A DNA stretch of 64,000 nt. It comes from Pseudoflavonifractor sp902362925. GTDB taxonomy: Bacteria > Bacillota > Clostridia > Oscillospirales > Oscillospiraceae. Positions 26,896-38,089 of the stretch are shown piece by piece. The notes beneath the pieces were generated by a model. That model worked only from the letters and a program-made list of their open reading frames with translations, had not been told where the DNA came from and searched no databases. Both the position numbers and the translations under genes were made by a program. Position 1 is the first letter of the stretch. Each line of letters begins with the position of its first letter. The stretch lies in the NCBI GenBank assembly GCA_902362925.1, contig CABIYL010000003.1; one strand, written 5' to 3'.

Positions 26896-27937
26896 CCGTC
26901 TGGCGGTGCTGATTCTGGGGTGTGCGCTGCTGCTTATGCTGACGGCGGGATGTCGGGCGGACAGCGGCGCTGAGGGGAGCACCCTGCGGGTGGGGGTGGC
27001 CCTGTACACCCAGGACGACACCTTTATTTCCGCCGTGGCCCAGGACATGGAGCGGCTGGCCCGGGAGGCCGAGGGCAGCAGCGGGGACCTGAAAATCAAC
27101 CTCTCCGTGGCTGACGGACGCAGCAATCAGACCACCCAGATGGAGCAGATAGACCAGTTCCTCAGCCGGGGCTGTGACGTGCTGTGCGTCAATATTGTGG
27201 ACCGGACCGCTGCCGCCGTGCTCATCGACAAGGCGGAGGGGGCGGGTGTGCCCGTCATCTTCTTCAACCGCCAGCCCGTGGCGGAGGACATCCAGCGCTG
27301 GGAGCAGATCTACTACGTGGGCGCCCGGGCGGAGGAGGGAGGCACCCTCCAGGGCCAGCTGGTGCTGGAGGCGTGGCAGGCCGACCAGGCCCGCTGGGAC
27401 CGGAATGGCGACGGCGTGGTCCAGTACGCCATGCTGGAGGGGGAGCCCGGCCACCAGGACGCCCTGCTGCGCACGGAATACTCGGTCAAGGCTCTCACCG
27501 ACGGGGGGCTGGAGGTGGAAAAGCTCTCCAGCGACACTGCCAACTGGAACCGTGGCCAGGCTGAGGCCAAGATGCAGCAGTGGCTGGAGAAGTATGGAAG
27601 CGAGATAGAGGTGGTGTTCGCCAACAACGACGACATGGCTCTGGGGGCCATTGACGCCGTCCAGGAGGCGGGACTGGAGATGCCCCTGGTGGTGGGGGTG
27701 GACGCCACAGCGCCCGCTCTGGAGGCGGTGGCAGCCGGAACCCTGCAGGGCACGGTCCTCAACGACGCCCAGGGCATTGCCGGAGCCATGCTGGACCTGG
27801 TGCTGGCTCTGAGCAGGGGAGAGGACCCGGCGGAGACCGTCACCCTGGAGGACGGGCACTATGTCTGGCTCTCTTACCGGCAGATTACCCGGGAAACCCT
27901 GGAGGAGACGGGGCAGCTGCCCTTGCCCACAACCTGA
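26852..27937 (+). CDS. MglB-like galactose-binding lipoprotein, second copy
   Basis: Lipoprotein of 361 residues in the galactose-binding family. It has the lipobox LMLTAGC, the segment VPVIFFNRQP (compare VPVIFFNREV in the first mglB copy) and the calcium-loop region DRNGDGVVQYAMLEGEPGHQ. The ATG 26852 lies 44 bases inside the previous gene and has GGGGAGG upstream; a frame from 26792 has no RBS. It ends the sensor operon and not the transporter operon, so it may act as a receptor for the kinase, or as a second feeder of MglAC. Confidence 0.88.
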   Translation: MSRTTRSCSSRSRPSRLAVLILGCALLLMLTAGCRADSGAEGSTLRVGVALYTQDDTFISAVAQDMERLAREAEGSSGDLKINLSVADGRSNQTTQMEQIDQFLSRGCDVLCVNIVDRTAAAVLIDKAEGAGVPVIFFNRQPVAEDIQRWEQIYYVGARAEEGGTLQGQLVLEAWQADQARWDRNGDGVVQYAMLEGEPGHQDALLRTEYSVKALTDGGLEVEKLSSDTANWNRGQAEAKMQQWLEKYGSEIEVVFANNDDMALGAIDAVQEAGLEMPLVVGVDATAPALEAVAAGTLQGTVLNDAQGIAGAMLDLVLALSRGEDPAETVTLEDGHYVWLSYRQITRETLEETGQLPLPTT

Positions 27938-27944
27938 AAAAAGA

Positions 27945-27977
27945 GCGCCTGCGAACTTGGTTCGCAGGCGCTCTTCT
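27945..27977. terminator. Bidirectional terminator after the sensor operon
   Basis: A 14-bp perfect stem (GAGCGCCTGCGAAC with its complement) around TTG. It is followed by TTCTT on the plus strand and preceded by six A, which give a U-tract for the convergent GH101 gene. Confidence 0.9.
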
Positions 27978-27995
27978 TATGCGCGGATGGGGAAA

Positions 27996-30900
27996 TCAGA
28001 TGCTCTGGCAGAAGCGGCTGAGAATAGCGGCCGCCTCGGCACGGGTGGCGGTGCCGGCAGGATCCAGCAGGTTGCCGCTCTTGCCGGTGATCAGACCCTG
28101 GCCGTTGGCCCACTTGAGGGCGTCAGCAGCCCAGGCGCTGACGGAGGCGCTGTCGGCAAAGCCGGAGAGGTCGCCGCCGGCGGTGACGTCATAGCCCTTG
28201 TACTGGGCGTAGCCGTACAGGATGGCGGCCAGCTGCTCACGGGTGATGACATCGTCGGGCCCGAAGAGGCCGGTGTCATAGCCCTTCACAATGCCGTTGG
28301 CGGCGGCCCAGGCCACAGCCTCGGAGTAGTACTGTCCAGCGGGCACATCGCCGAAGGGAGCCGCGCCGCTCACAGCGGGAGAGCCGTCCAGACGGTACAG
28401 AATGATGACGATCATGCCCCGGGTGGTGAACAGGTCGGGGCTGAAGGTGGAGCCGGAGGTGCCGGTCATCAGACCGTTGGAGCAGACATAGCGCACCGCG
28501 TCGTAGTACCAGGCGCTCTCGGCCACATCAGTGAAGGGGTTGACCCAGGTCAGGGCCGGGTCATAGCCGATGACATACTTGGAGAAGCGGCCGGTGACGA
28601 AGGTGACGGTCTTATCCACGGCGTTGTAGGTGGTTTCGCAGGGGGTGAGGGTGCCGTCCTCCGCCATGCAATGGACCACAATGCACTCGCTCTTCTGGTC
28701 CTCCTTGGCGGTGTAGGGCAGGGTGACAGTGGCGAGGCCGCTGCCAAGATCAGCGATAACGGCGGTGCCGCTGGTCAGGGGGATCTCGTACACAGGCATG
28801 CCGTTGGCGGCAGCCTTCTGGGCGTCGGTCAGGTCATCCTCAGACAGCAGGGAGACGGAGAGAGTGACGGTCCGGCCTTCCACAGCGGCGGCAGCAGCCA
28901 GGGCGGCGGAATCCAGGGTGATGGTGCCCACACCGGACACGATGCGCAGAGAGGCATTCTCGGTGCCGCTGAGGGCCTTGAGGCCGTCCACGGGCAGGGT
29001 GACCTTCACGGCGTCGGTCTGGCCCTTGACCACGAACTCAACCACAGGGGCGGTGCCATTGGCCTGAGCAGCGGACAGAGCGCTGTTCACCGCCCGGTTC
29101 ATGGTGAAGGTGGGGACGCTGACGGAGGCGGTGCCGTTGGAGACGGCAGGCCAGAGCTGGGTGGAGACGGTGGTGGAGCCGCCGCTGGTGACGGGGCTGC
29201 CGGGCATGGGAACCGCGGACTGGGAGCCGCCGTCGTAGGACCAGCCGGCGTACAGGGTGATGGCGGCGGTCACGGGGGTATCGAAGTCGTAGCGGTTCTC
29301 ACAGGCGGCCTCGGCGTACCAGCCGGTGAAGGTGTAGTCGGTGCGGGTGGGGGCTTCGGGCTCGGCGGCCTTCTCGCCCTTCTTCACGGTCTGGGCGGCC
29401 ACGTCGCTGCCGCCTTGGGAATCAAAGGTGACCACAAAGCTGTCGCCGGAGGGGGTCATGGCGGCGTCCAGAGCCTCAATGGCCTCCACAACGGACTTCC
29501 AGGTGGCGAGAGGCTCGCTGGCCTTTTCCGCCAGGGAGATGGCGGCAGTCAGCTCGGCGCTGGGCTGCTCCACAGCCTTGGCCTCGGCCAGCTTTTCAGC
29601 CAGCTGGGTGACAATAGCGGCGTCGGTGTGGCCCTCGTTGGTGGTGCGCTTGGGGATGATGGTCTCGTAAGTATCGGACAGAGCCTTCAGGGCGGCGTCC
29701 ACGGCATCCTGCTGGGCGGTCTCGTCCTTCAGGATGGTCTCGGCCTCGCTGCGGGCCTTCAGGAAGGCCACCAGCTCATTGCCGTCCACCACATCGTTCT
29801 GGGGGATGGCGGCACAGAAGTCGTAGAGCTCCTGGAGCTTGCTCTTGTCCACCAGGCTGTTCAGGGCGGCCTTGGCGTCCCGCAGAGCCTGGATCATGGC
29901 GTCAACCTGGGGAACGGTGACCTTCTCGGCCTCCTTGAGGGCCTTGGCCTCGGCAATCTTGTTCTGGAAGGCAGTCCACTGCTCGTCCTGATGGTAGTAG
30001 TCGGGGGAGACAGCCTCCATCTCGGTGATGACGGTCTGGAGCCGCTCCAGATCCTCGGCCTTGGCGTAGGTCACCAGGGCGTCCTTGGCGGCCTGGAGCG
30101 CGTCCTGAGCCTGCTGGATCTCCTCCTGAGAGGCATCCGCCTTGTCCAGGACGGCCTTGGCGGCGGTCATCTTCTCGGTGAGCACAGCCCAGGTCTCGGG
30201 GGTGTAATCCGCCTCGGTCAGGGCCTCGCACTGCTCGTACAGAGCCTGGAGGGACTCCTTGGAGGCCTCGTTCACCTCGTCCACGAAGAAATTGTCGATG
30301 GCGTACTCGGAGATGCTGCCGGACTTGGTGATGTCCACATAGTAGTCATCGTAGTCGCCGGTGGTGAAGGTGAGGGTGACGGGTGCGTTCTCACCCCAGT
30401 TGCCCACGGCGGAGCACACGATGGAGCCCACCACGGCGTTGTCCGTGTCCTGGGCGGCGGCGGCCTTATCCGACTTCACCGCCAGGGTGAAGACCTGTCC
30501 GGCGCTGCCGGCGATGTACTCCAGGCCGATGGTGTACTTGGTGTTGGGCTTGAGACGCAGGGTGTGGGGCAGGGTGCGGAAGTAGTCGCCCGCTCTGGTC
30601 TTGAGGGAGAAACGTCCGTCAATGGTGTCGAAGGTGTAGGGCTCGTTGGTCTCGGAGAGGTGGCTGGTGTCCGACTCGGTGGATACGAAGGGACCGTAGC
30701 CCTCAGTCACGTTCTCGAAGTCCTCATAGAAGGTGTGGGAGCAGTAGTCGCTGGGGGTGTGCTCCACAATGCGGACGTCGTCGAAGTGGACGTAGGAGCC
30801 GCTGCCGGTGCCGTTGGTGCCGGTGAGGGCCAGGGTGACGGTGCCGCTCTCGGGAGCGGTGAACTCCACCCACATCCGCTGGAGGTAGCGCTTGTACTTG

Positions 30901-33900
30901 TCGGTGTGGTGGATGCCGTAGACCACGTTGCTCTCGGTCATGTAGTTGGTGGCCAGCTGGGTGTCGCCGTCGCTGACAGTGATGGAGGCGGTCTTGTCGC
31001 TGACCTCAGCCCACACGGAGGCCTGATAGGTCTTGCCGGGGGTCAGGCCGGTGATGGCCTGGGTAGCGGAGCCGTCCTCAGCGCCGTTCATGACCAGGTA
31101 GGTGTTCTCGTGGTCGTTGTCCCAGAACTGGGCGTTTTCCACATTCCAGCCGTAGCCGGGGGTAAAGCTGTCAAAGCCGGGGTCCTTCACCAGGCCGCCC
31201 TCGCCCCAGCTGTAGCTGGTCAGGCTGCCGGTGACGTCCACATTGGCGTCGCCCTTGTAGATGACATAGGGAGTCTTGGCGTCGGCGGTGATAGTCACCT
31301 TGCCGTCCTTGACCTCCACGGTCTTCATGTCGGTGCGGCCCTGGTCGGAGAGCTTGAACACCTTCACGCTGGTCTGGCCCTCAAAGGTCTTGGGCAGGGT
31401 CCAGGTGCTCTCGCCGCCGTTGGGGTTCCAGTGGTAGATCTTCTCCACACCGTCCACGGTGAAGGGGATGAAGATGTTGTTGCCTCTGGCCACCTCGTTG
31501 CCGTCCAGGGTGATGACGTTGGTGCCGTTCTCCATCTTGGTGACCACGTTCAGCTCCTCGCCCAGCACCACCTCATTGGCGTTCTCCCACTGCATGATGG
31601 GATACTGCACCAGGAAGCGGTTGGGCAGGACGCTGGTGTAGAAGTGCTCCAGGGAGCCGTTGTAGTCGGAGGCGTTCTGCCAGCCGTTGATGCCGGAGAC
31701 GCGGTTGGTGCCCCGGAAGAGGCTGCTGCTGCCGAAGATGTCCTGATACTGGTTGTTGACGAACCGGATCAGGTTGCCGGCCAGGTTGTCCTGGGTGATG
31801 TGGGCCCACGTGGTGGGCCCACACGCTGTGCTCATCCAGGGCGCTGGGGTACTCGGTGGCCATGGGGATGCCCATGGAGTTGACCTTGTTCACCAGGGAG
31901 TACATGGTCCAGCGGGTCTTGTGGTACACGTCCACATAGATGAGGTCCAGCATACCCTCGGTGTCCTCATTGAGCTGGTCCAGACGGGCGGCCATGCCCT
32001 CATCGGACTTGTCCAGAGAGTCGTTGTCGTGGTGGATGAGGCGGGCCACATCGTACCAGGGCCAGCCGCCCAGAGAGGTGGCCAGACGGCCGTAGGTGGA
32101 GCTCTCGGGGTAGGTCTCGGTCTCGTTGATGTGGATGCCGATGCTGGTGTTGTAGTCCTCGGACACTGACAGCAGGGTCTTGAAGTCGGTCAGACCGCCG
32201 GCTGCCTGGTTGTAGTTGGCGAAGTCGTTGTTGTTGGAGTCATGTCCCTGGCCGTTGTAGCCCTTGATGATGACGGTCTGGGGGAAGTTGTCCAGACCAA
32301 GGGACATCTTCTTGATGTTGTCCAGGATGCGCAGGAAGGGGTACTGGGCGGCGCTGCCCACGTCCATGGCGATGGTGTTGTAGCTGCCCATGACGGTCTC
32401 ATAGCCGTAGGCATCGGACTTCTGGCCGTCCTTCTGGCAGTCGTCCCGGCGGGCGATGGCGCCGTCCTGGTAGTCCACCTTGTTGTCCTGGTTACGGTCG
32501 CCGGTGACGGCCACCTTCACCCAGGGCTCTTCAAACATCACCACGTCGTCCAGACCGCGGTAGGGGAAGCCGGTGCTCCACAGGCCGGTGGTGGTGTGGT
32601 CGCCGTTGCGCATGGTCTGGTAGGAGATGCCCCGGTGGCCGTTGTAGGTCTCGGTGTTGATGCTGGCGGCCAGCTCGTTGTTGCTGATGACCACGATGGA
32701 CGCGGACTCATACATGTCGGCGGCGGGCTGGGTGGTCAGGTCTTGACGCACCTCGCTGGTGCTGTAGTTGGCCGCCCGCAGCTCGGCTCCGGCTTGAGCG
32801 CTGGACACGGACACCAGGCTGTGGACCGGGAAGTTGATGTTGTAGAGGTGATAGGACTCGTCGTTAATGTTCTTCAGCTTCATCTGAAGGACATTGTCCG
32901 TGACGGTGAACACCGCGTCAAAGGTGACGGTCTGGGTCTCGGACACGTTCACGGTCAGGTGGTAGGTGGCGGTGCTGTCGGTGAACTCGGAGGTGACCTG
33001 AGGCTTGTACTCCTTGTTGTTCAGCTCAACCACATAGTAGGGGATCTCCTGGCCGTTCAGGGTCTTGCCGTCCAGGGTGTAGTTGATGACACGGGGGAAG
33101 CTGCTGTCCATGGTGACGGACATGCTGCCGGAGGAGATGGTCTTTTCCTCGCCGGTGGTCTCTTCGGCCACGGGCATATCCACGGAGGTGACCTTGAAGC
33201 TGAGCAGCTCCATGGTGGCGCCCTTCACGATGATGCCGGGCAGGCCGCTGCCGCCGTTGAAGCAGTCCACGGGACCGGACCGCATCTCGTAGTTGTCCAC
33301 CCACACGATGGCGTTCTTCTCCAGGAAGCGAACCCGGACCGTGTAGGGCACGGTGCGGTTGCCGAACATCTGGTTGCCGTCCTCATAGTTGGGCAGGCTC
33401 ATGCTGCCGGAGTTGGAGGTGGCGGACCAGGCGATGCCGGAGCTGGAGGTGGGGCCCATGGCCACGTAGCTGGAGGCGTCGGCATACCGGGCCAGGGCGG
33501 AGAAGGCGCCCGAGTCGGTGGTCAGGTTGAAGGTGAACTCCACGTCGCAGTTCTTCAGCTGGGGAGCGCTCTGGTCCACCAGGAAGGCGTTGGAGGCGTT
33601 GGAGATGATGAGGGCCTGCTTCTCGGCGTCGTAGCGCAGGTCGGCGCTGCCGGAAAGAACGGCCATGGGATTTTCACCCTGGGTGGGGTCGGTGGTGAAG
33701 TCCCGGACATAGTTGATCTGCTCTTCCTGAAGCTTGGCCTGCACTAGGACGTGGAAGGAGGCCTCAAAGCCGTCCTCAAACACAAAGGTGAAGGTGGTGC
33801 CGCCGGCTTCCTTCATCTCCTCGGTGATGAGGTTGCCCCTCAGGGTGACGGCGCTGCCGGACACGGTGTAATCGGTGTCCTTTGCCAGCTCCTGCTCACC

Positions 33901-35429
33901 CAGCTTGATGGAGGCCAGGGGGTTCTGCTCAGCGGTCTCGCCCAGACGGACGATCATGTCGGTGATGCCCGCCTCGGCGTAGCTCAGGGAGTACTCCTCG
34001 GGGCTGAGCTCCACGGCCACCCGCTGGCCAACCACGATGTTGTCCAGTCTGGCCTTGCCCTGGTTGTCGCCGGAGTCATAGCCCCAGACAACCGCGCCCA
34101 CCTTGCCGGAGCCGGTGCCGGCCAGCTCGGGAATGTCCTGAGAGAAGACCCGGCTGCCGTCGATGGTGACGGTGACCTTGGTGCCGGCGAAGTCCACCCG
34201 GATATTTTTGGTGGTGTTCTTGCCCCAGGCGCCGCCCTCAAAGGAGGCGACCTGAGCGCCGTTCTTGGTGACCTGCCAGGTGCCGATATCATAGACCACG
34301 CTGACATAGTTGCCATGATGTGGCCGCGGGTGCTGTCGTCGCCGTCGCCCCACAGGCGGAAGACGATCTGGCCGGCCTCCTGGCTGATGGCGGGGTCATC
34401 GATGGTGCCGTGGGCCACCTGAACGCCGTCCACCAGGACCTTGACATCCGCGCCGCTGAAGACCAGACGCAGGGTAAAGGTCTTGCCGGCCTCCACGACA
34501 TAGGACTCGTCGGCGGTCAGATTGCCCCACTTGTTGCCGCCGTTGCCGCACCAGCCCCAGGAGCCGGCGTCGTAGCTGATGCCGGTGTAGTGGGTGCTGT
34601 CGGTGTACCGGTACAGCAGGCCGAAGCGGGAATTGGTCACGGGAGTGATGGTGGCCTCCACATAGCCGTTGGCCAGCGCGGGGGAATTGGCATCGTAATA
34701 GGCAGTGTTGCCGGTGCCGCCCTTGCCCCACAGCTCCATCTGGCTGTCGTCAGTAAAGGTCATGGTGCCGGTGCCGCTCTCAGCGCCCACCTGCCAGCCG
34801 CCGTGGGACTCCTCAGTAAAGGAAGAGAGGCTGTAGGGCTCCTCCACCTCTGCCTGTGTCACACGGATCTCGGCGGCGGAGGCGAACTTGGCGCCGCCCT
34901 CATCACAGGCATTTACGGCCACCAGCTTGATGTACCGAATATAATAAGGAGTAAAGGTGGCAGACTTCCACGCGTGGTCGGCCTCCCAGTCGCCGGAGGC
35001 GATCTTCACGAACTGCTCACCGTCAGTGCTGGCCCAGATTTCATACTGGGTGATGGTGCCGTTGAGCTGGCTGCCCTGACGGGGCAGGTACCGCAGACCG
35101 TCCACCGGATATTCCTTACCCAGGTCCAGGGTGATCCAGTGGGTGCTCCGGTCGGAGCCATATCAGTTGGTGTGCCAGAGGGTGGCGTCATCCCCGTCCA
35201 GAACATTCTGGGGGATGTCGCTCTGATAGGAATCTCCGGCGGTTACGGTGATGCCCTCCACGGGGATATCCCGGCTGTCATCGCCCATATCGGCGGCAGC
35301 CAGAGGGGAAACCTGTATCTCTTCCGACGGGGCGGCGCTGGCGGGGGTCTCCACAGCCATGGCCGGCATACCCAGCAGAAGGCTCAGAGCCAAAAGGCCT
35401 GCCATCCATCTTCTTGCCAAATTTTTCAT
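27996..35429 (-). pseudogene. GH101 endo-alpha-N-acetylgalactosaminidase, SLH-anchored, disrupted
   Basis: Would encode a secreted surface enzyme of about 2470 residues that releases Gal-beta-1,3-GalNAc from mucin-type O-glycans. Order: signal peptide (MKNLARRWMAGLLALSLLLG), F5/8-type carbohydrate-binding domain, lectin-like domains, the GH101 catalytic domain (motifs IKGYNGQGHDS, IGIHINETETYPE, LIYVDVY and ATEYPSALDE), carbohydrate-binding module, FIVAR helical repeats, an InlB-like repeat and three SLH domains at the C-terminus. Three lesions break it. An in-frame TGA lies at 35163-35165, where TGG (Trp) is expected in WHTNWYG. A one-base loss lies near 34313-34322. A 13-bp tandem duplication lies at 31800-31822 just after the ATEYPSALDE motif. 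ATG 35429 has AGAAGG upstream. Neighbouring genes are intact, so real inactivation is more likely than poor sequence. Confidence 0.85.
31800..31822. repeat. 13-bp tandem duplication inside the GH101 catalytic domain
   Basis: The 10-base palindrome GTGGGCCCAC occurs at 31800-31809 and again at 31813-31822, a 13-base step. Removing one 13-base unit restores a continuous reading frame on the minus strand (SVWAH joined to ITQDNLAGN). The duplication therefore shifts frame by one. Confidence 0.85.
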
Positions 35430-35657
35430 AAACACGCACCTTCTCTCGTCAGTGTCTTCCTTCTCTTGAATCCTGCTGCGGCCTCCTTTCCTGGGGGTAT
35501 TCCGTTCACCTCGGCACAGTATGCAGAACAGCTCCCCATGGCGGTCCTGCATGCGCCTAAAACAGCAGATAAAAAATTCCATATTGTGTTTCAAAACCGA
35601 AAGGGTCTGGAATGGAATTTTGTGCAAAGTGAACATTTCTGAGCTCGTGTTCAGCAT

Positions 35658-35686
35658 AACATAAAATTGGAAACTCGTCCACTCAA
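35658..35686 (-). promoter_or_regulatory. Promoter for the GH101 gene
   Basis: On the minus strand, -35 TTGAGT (35681-35686) and -10 TATGTT (35658-35663) are separated by 17 bases. The start codon at 35429 is about 220 bases downstream. Confidence 0.6.
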
Positions 35687-35817
35687 TCGAGGAAATTAGC
35701 AATATAGTCACATAATTCTACAAAATAAATAACGGAATTTAAAATAATACCAGTTGTTCTCAAAATAAAATAGAAAAATATGGAAAACAATTTTGGGAAG
35801 TACGACAGGCAGAAAAA

Positions 35818-35848
35818 CGGCTGGAAAGTCGTTCGGACTTTCCAGCCG
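35818..35848 (-). terminator. Terminator after the anti-sigma-like gene
   Basis: A 13-bp perfect stem (CGGCTGGAAAGTC with its complement) with a five-base loop, followed on the minus strand by TTTTTC. Confidence 0.88.
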
Positions 35849-35872
35849 CAAAAGGGAGAAACAGAGCAGCGG

Positions 35873-38089
35873 TTACTTTTTGCCGGACACAGAGAAAAAG
35901 TAACGTTCCGCTGTGGGATCCAGGTAGGAGACGGCGCCGTAGCCGTCAAAGGACAGATTGAAATTGCTCTCAGAGACGGTCAAGCCATCGCCGTGGATGA
36001 CCTCCAGCTCCAGGGACTCCAACGGAGGACTGCCAGCCAGCGTGGGGGCGAAGTCAAAGCCGTAGGGGGCGCCGACCACCAGATAGTCGTCCTCATCCCT
36101 TGTCAGGGAGCCGCTGAGTGAGATCTGCTGCGTGGCCTCCAGGATCACATGCCCGCCTGCCGGGATGGTCACGTCGTAGGTCCAGAAGAGGAACCGCAGC
36201 ATGCCGGAGACGGTGGAGATTAGGTCGTCCACCCGGATAAAGGCTGCGTTTTCCGCATATGCATCAGCCATCACGCCCTGACTGGGGTCGCCATACAGCG
36301 CGTTGGACAGGCTGGGACCGCAGACGTAGTTGAGAATCAGGTCGCACAGGACCCGCTGTACCGTGTCCTCGGTGTAGTAGACGCTGCCCTCGGGCTGGTA
36401 GTAGAAGTCCTCTACACAGTCCAGAAGCGCGTCGGAGAGGGAGAGATTCTCTTTGGCAGATACCTGCCCGGTGAGCTCCGGCACCGTCTGGATGCAGGAG
36501 CCGTCGGTGTAGCCGGCGACAGGGCCTGTCTCCAGCGAGCCGCCCACCACAATGATGCGGTGGAGCCCGGCCGCATTGTCATTGAGGGCGAAGGAATAGC
36601 GGCGGCTCAGCTGATCTTCGGAGAGCGGCGCATAGCCCTCCAGACCGTAGACAAATACCTGGGCTTCCGGGTCGGAGAGGGTGCATTCCACCGCCAGAGT
36701 GGCCGACCAGGGGTCATCCAGGCTGTCCTGGATGGTCTCATAGTCCTGGCTGGGTACAATGTCGTACACCGCCACCGGCACACCGGCCAGCATTCCAACA
36801 GGGTCGGCCTTGGCGCCGGAGAGCGCATCGCCGCTGTCCATGGCGTCCCGGTAGTCCTCCCAGGTGGTGAAATCGCCGGTCCAGCTGTCGCCAACGTCGG
36901 GGAAGAGGGCTCCGCCGATGAGGGGCGTGTTGTCCTGCTGGTAGCCGTCCAGGGTGATGGAGGGGAGGGCGGTGGAGGAGGCGGTCAGATTGTTGGCCTG
37001 GGGGTAGCAGAGGGTGACGGTCAGGTCCCTGCCGCTGGTGTTCTCCACCACATAACGGTCCGTTACGCTGGGATAACGAAGCGCGTCCGCAGAAGCCTGC
37101 TCTCCGGACAGGCCGCCGGTGAAATCCACGGTGAGCTTCCGCCAGGTTCTCAGCCCTGTGCTGTCTCCGTCCACAATCAGGGGCAAAACAGGGGGATTGT
37201 ACCAGTCAAAGCCGACGGTGGGGTCAGTCTGAGTAGGACCTGTGATGTCGGTAAGGGGTGCCTGTTCCTCCTCGGACAGGGGGACATAACACAGATAGAA
37301 CCACTGGTCATCCTCTTTGGCCGAAGCCGCATCCCAGTCGGGGTTCCGCTCGTAGAGGTCCAGTCCGGCGCCGTTGATAATTCCCTTGTGGTCCTCCCAG
37401 AAGGTGGTGTCCGACTGGAACATGGTCTCCGCGCCCTGAGGCAGGTTCTCCGCCTCCAAAGCCACATCAGGCAGCTCCGTCACAGTGCTCAGCCTGCTGC
37501 CGTCAAAGGAGAAGAGGGCGGCGGTGCAGCTTTCCGCTCCGTGTGTAACAACGACATTGGTGCAAAGCAGGTACTGCCGCTGGGCGGTTGTGTCCACCCA
37601 GGTATAGACTTCCCCATCGTCGCCGTTGATGATGGTGACCGGCTCCACCGGCTCTCTGGTCCGGTTGTCAAAGACGCCCACAAACAGACTGCCAAGTCCG
37701 AAGGCGTGGGGACCTTCGTAACGCAGTACGCCCAGGGTGCAGCCATCGCCCGAAATGGAGCAGAGCAGCTCCCAGGTATCGCCGGGCTGTTGGCCGCCAG
37801 GAAATTCTGCCGCCAGCAGCTGGGCCAGTTCCTCATCCGGGATGGTATCGCCCGAGCCGGTGGCTACCGGGGGAGAGACGATCTCACCGCCGGGATAGAG
37901 CCCACGGAGGAGCGCCGGCAGCGCCACGGCCAGCGCAATCACCAGCACCAGGCAGGCGGCCAGAGAGAGCAGCCTGCCCCACCGGAAGGAACGGGCAGTC
38001 CGCCGGCTTGGGAGGGAGGTGATCCGGCGGCGCAGGTGGTCGGGGGTGCGGAGAGACTCCACCTCTCTGATGTAATCCCGCTTATTCAT
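35873..38089 (-). CDS. Large membrane-anchored anti-sigma-factor-like protein
   Basis: Protein of about 738 residues with a short N-terminal cytoplasmic part (about 38 residues, many Arg and Ser), one membrane span (LLSLAACLVLVIALAVALPA) and an extracytoplasmic part of about 670 residues that I do not recognise. It overlaps the end of the ECF sigma gene; ATG 38095 is two codons upstream. Single-span proteins encoded directly after an ECF sigma gene usually hold the sigma factor at the membrane. The short cytoplasmic part would be the sigma-binding region, and the outer domain probably a sensor. No zinc-binding anti-sigma motif (HxxxCxxC) is seen. Confidence 0.75.
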   Translation of the reverse strand: MNKRDYIREVESLRTPDHLRRRITSLPSRRTARSFRWGRLLSLAACLVLVIALAVALPALLRGLYPGGEIVSPPVATGSGDTIPDEELAQLLAAEFPGGQQPGDTWELLCSISGDGCTLGVLRYEGPHAFGLGSLFVGVFDNRTREPVEPVTIINGDDGEVYTWVDTTAQRQYLLCTNVVVTHGAESCTAALFSFDGSRLSTVTELPDVALEAENLPQGAETMFQSDTTFWEDHKGIINGAGLDLYERNPDWDAASAKEDDQWFYLCYVPLSEEEQAPLTDITGPTQTDPTVGFDWYNPPVLPLIVDGDSTGLRTWRKLTVDFTGGLSGEQASADALRYPSVTDRYVVENTSGRDLTVTLCYPQANNLTASSTALPSITLDGYQQDNTPLIGGALFPDVGDSWTGDFTTWEDYRDAMDSGDALSGAKADPVGMLAGVPVAVYDIVPSQDYETIQDSLDDPWSATLAVECTLSDPEAQVFVYGLEGYAPLSEDQLSRRYSFALNDNAAGLHRIIVVGGSLETGPVAGYTDGSCIQTVPELTGQVSAKENLSLSDALLDCVEDFYYQPEGSVYYTEDTVQRVLCDLILNYVCGPSLSNALYGDPSQGVMADAYAENAAFIRVDDLISTVSGMLRFLFWTYDVTIPAGGHVILEATQQISLSGSLTRDEDDYLVVGAPYGFDFAPTLAGSPPLESLELEVIHGDGLTVSESNFNLSFDGYGAVSYLDPTAERYFFSVSGKK

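Larger units (their letters stand above)
35430..35872. other. AT-rich intergenic region upstream of GH101
   Basis: About 440 bases. It holds the terminator of the anti-sigma-like gene (35818-35848), the GH101 promoter (35658-35686) and a GH101 leader of about 220 bases. No small gene was recognised. The stretch 35690-35800 is very AT-rich, without a motif I can name. Confidence 0.6.

Noticed and set aside
35163..35165. UGA in GH101 read as selenocysteine or recoded Trp
   Set aside because: No SECIS-like structure was evident, UGA ends other genes in the window (for example the gene ending at 9183), and two other lesions are present in the same gene.
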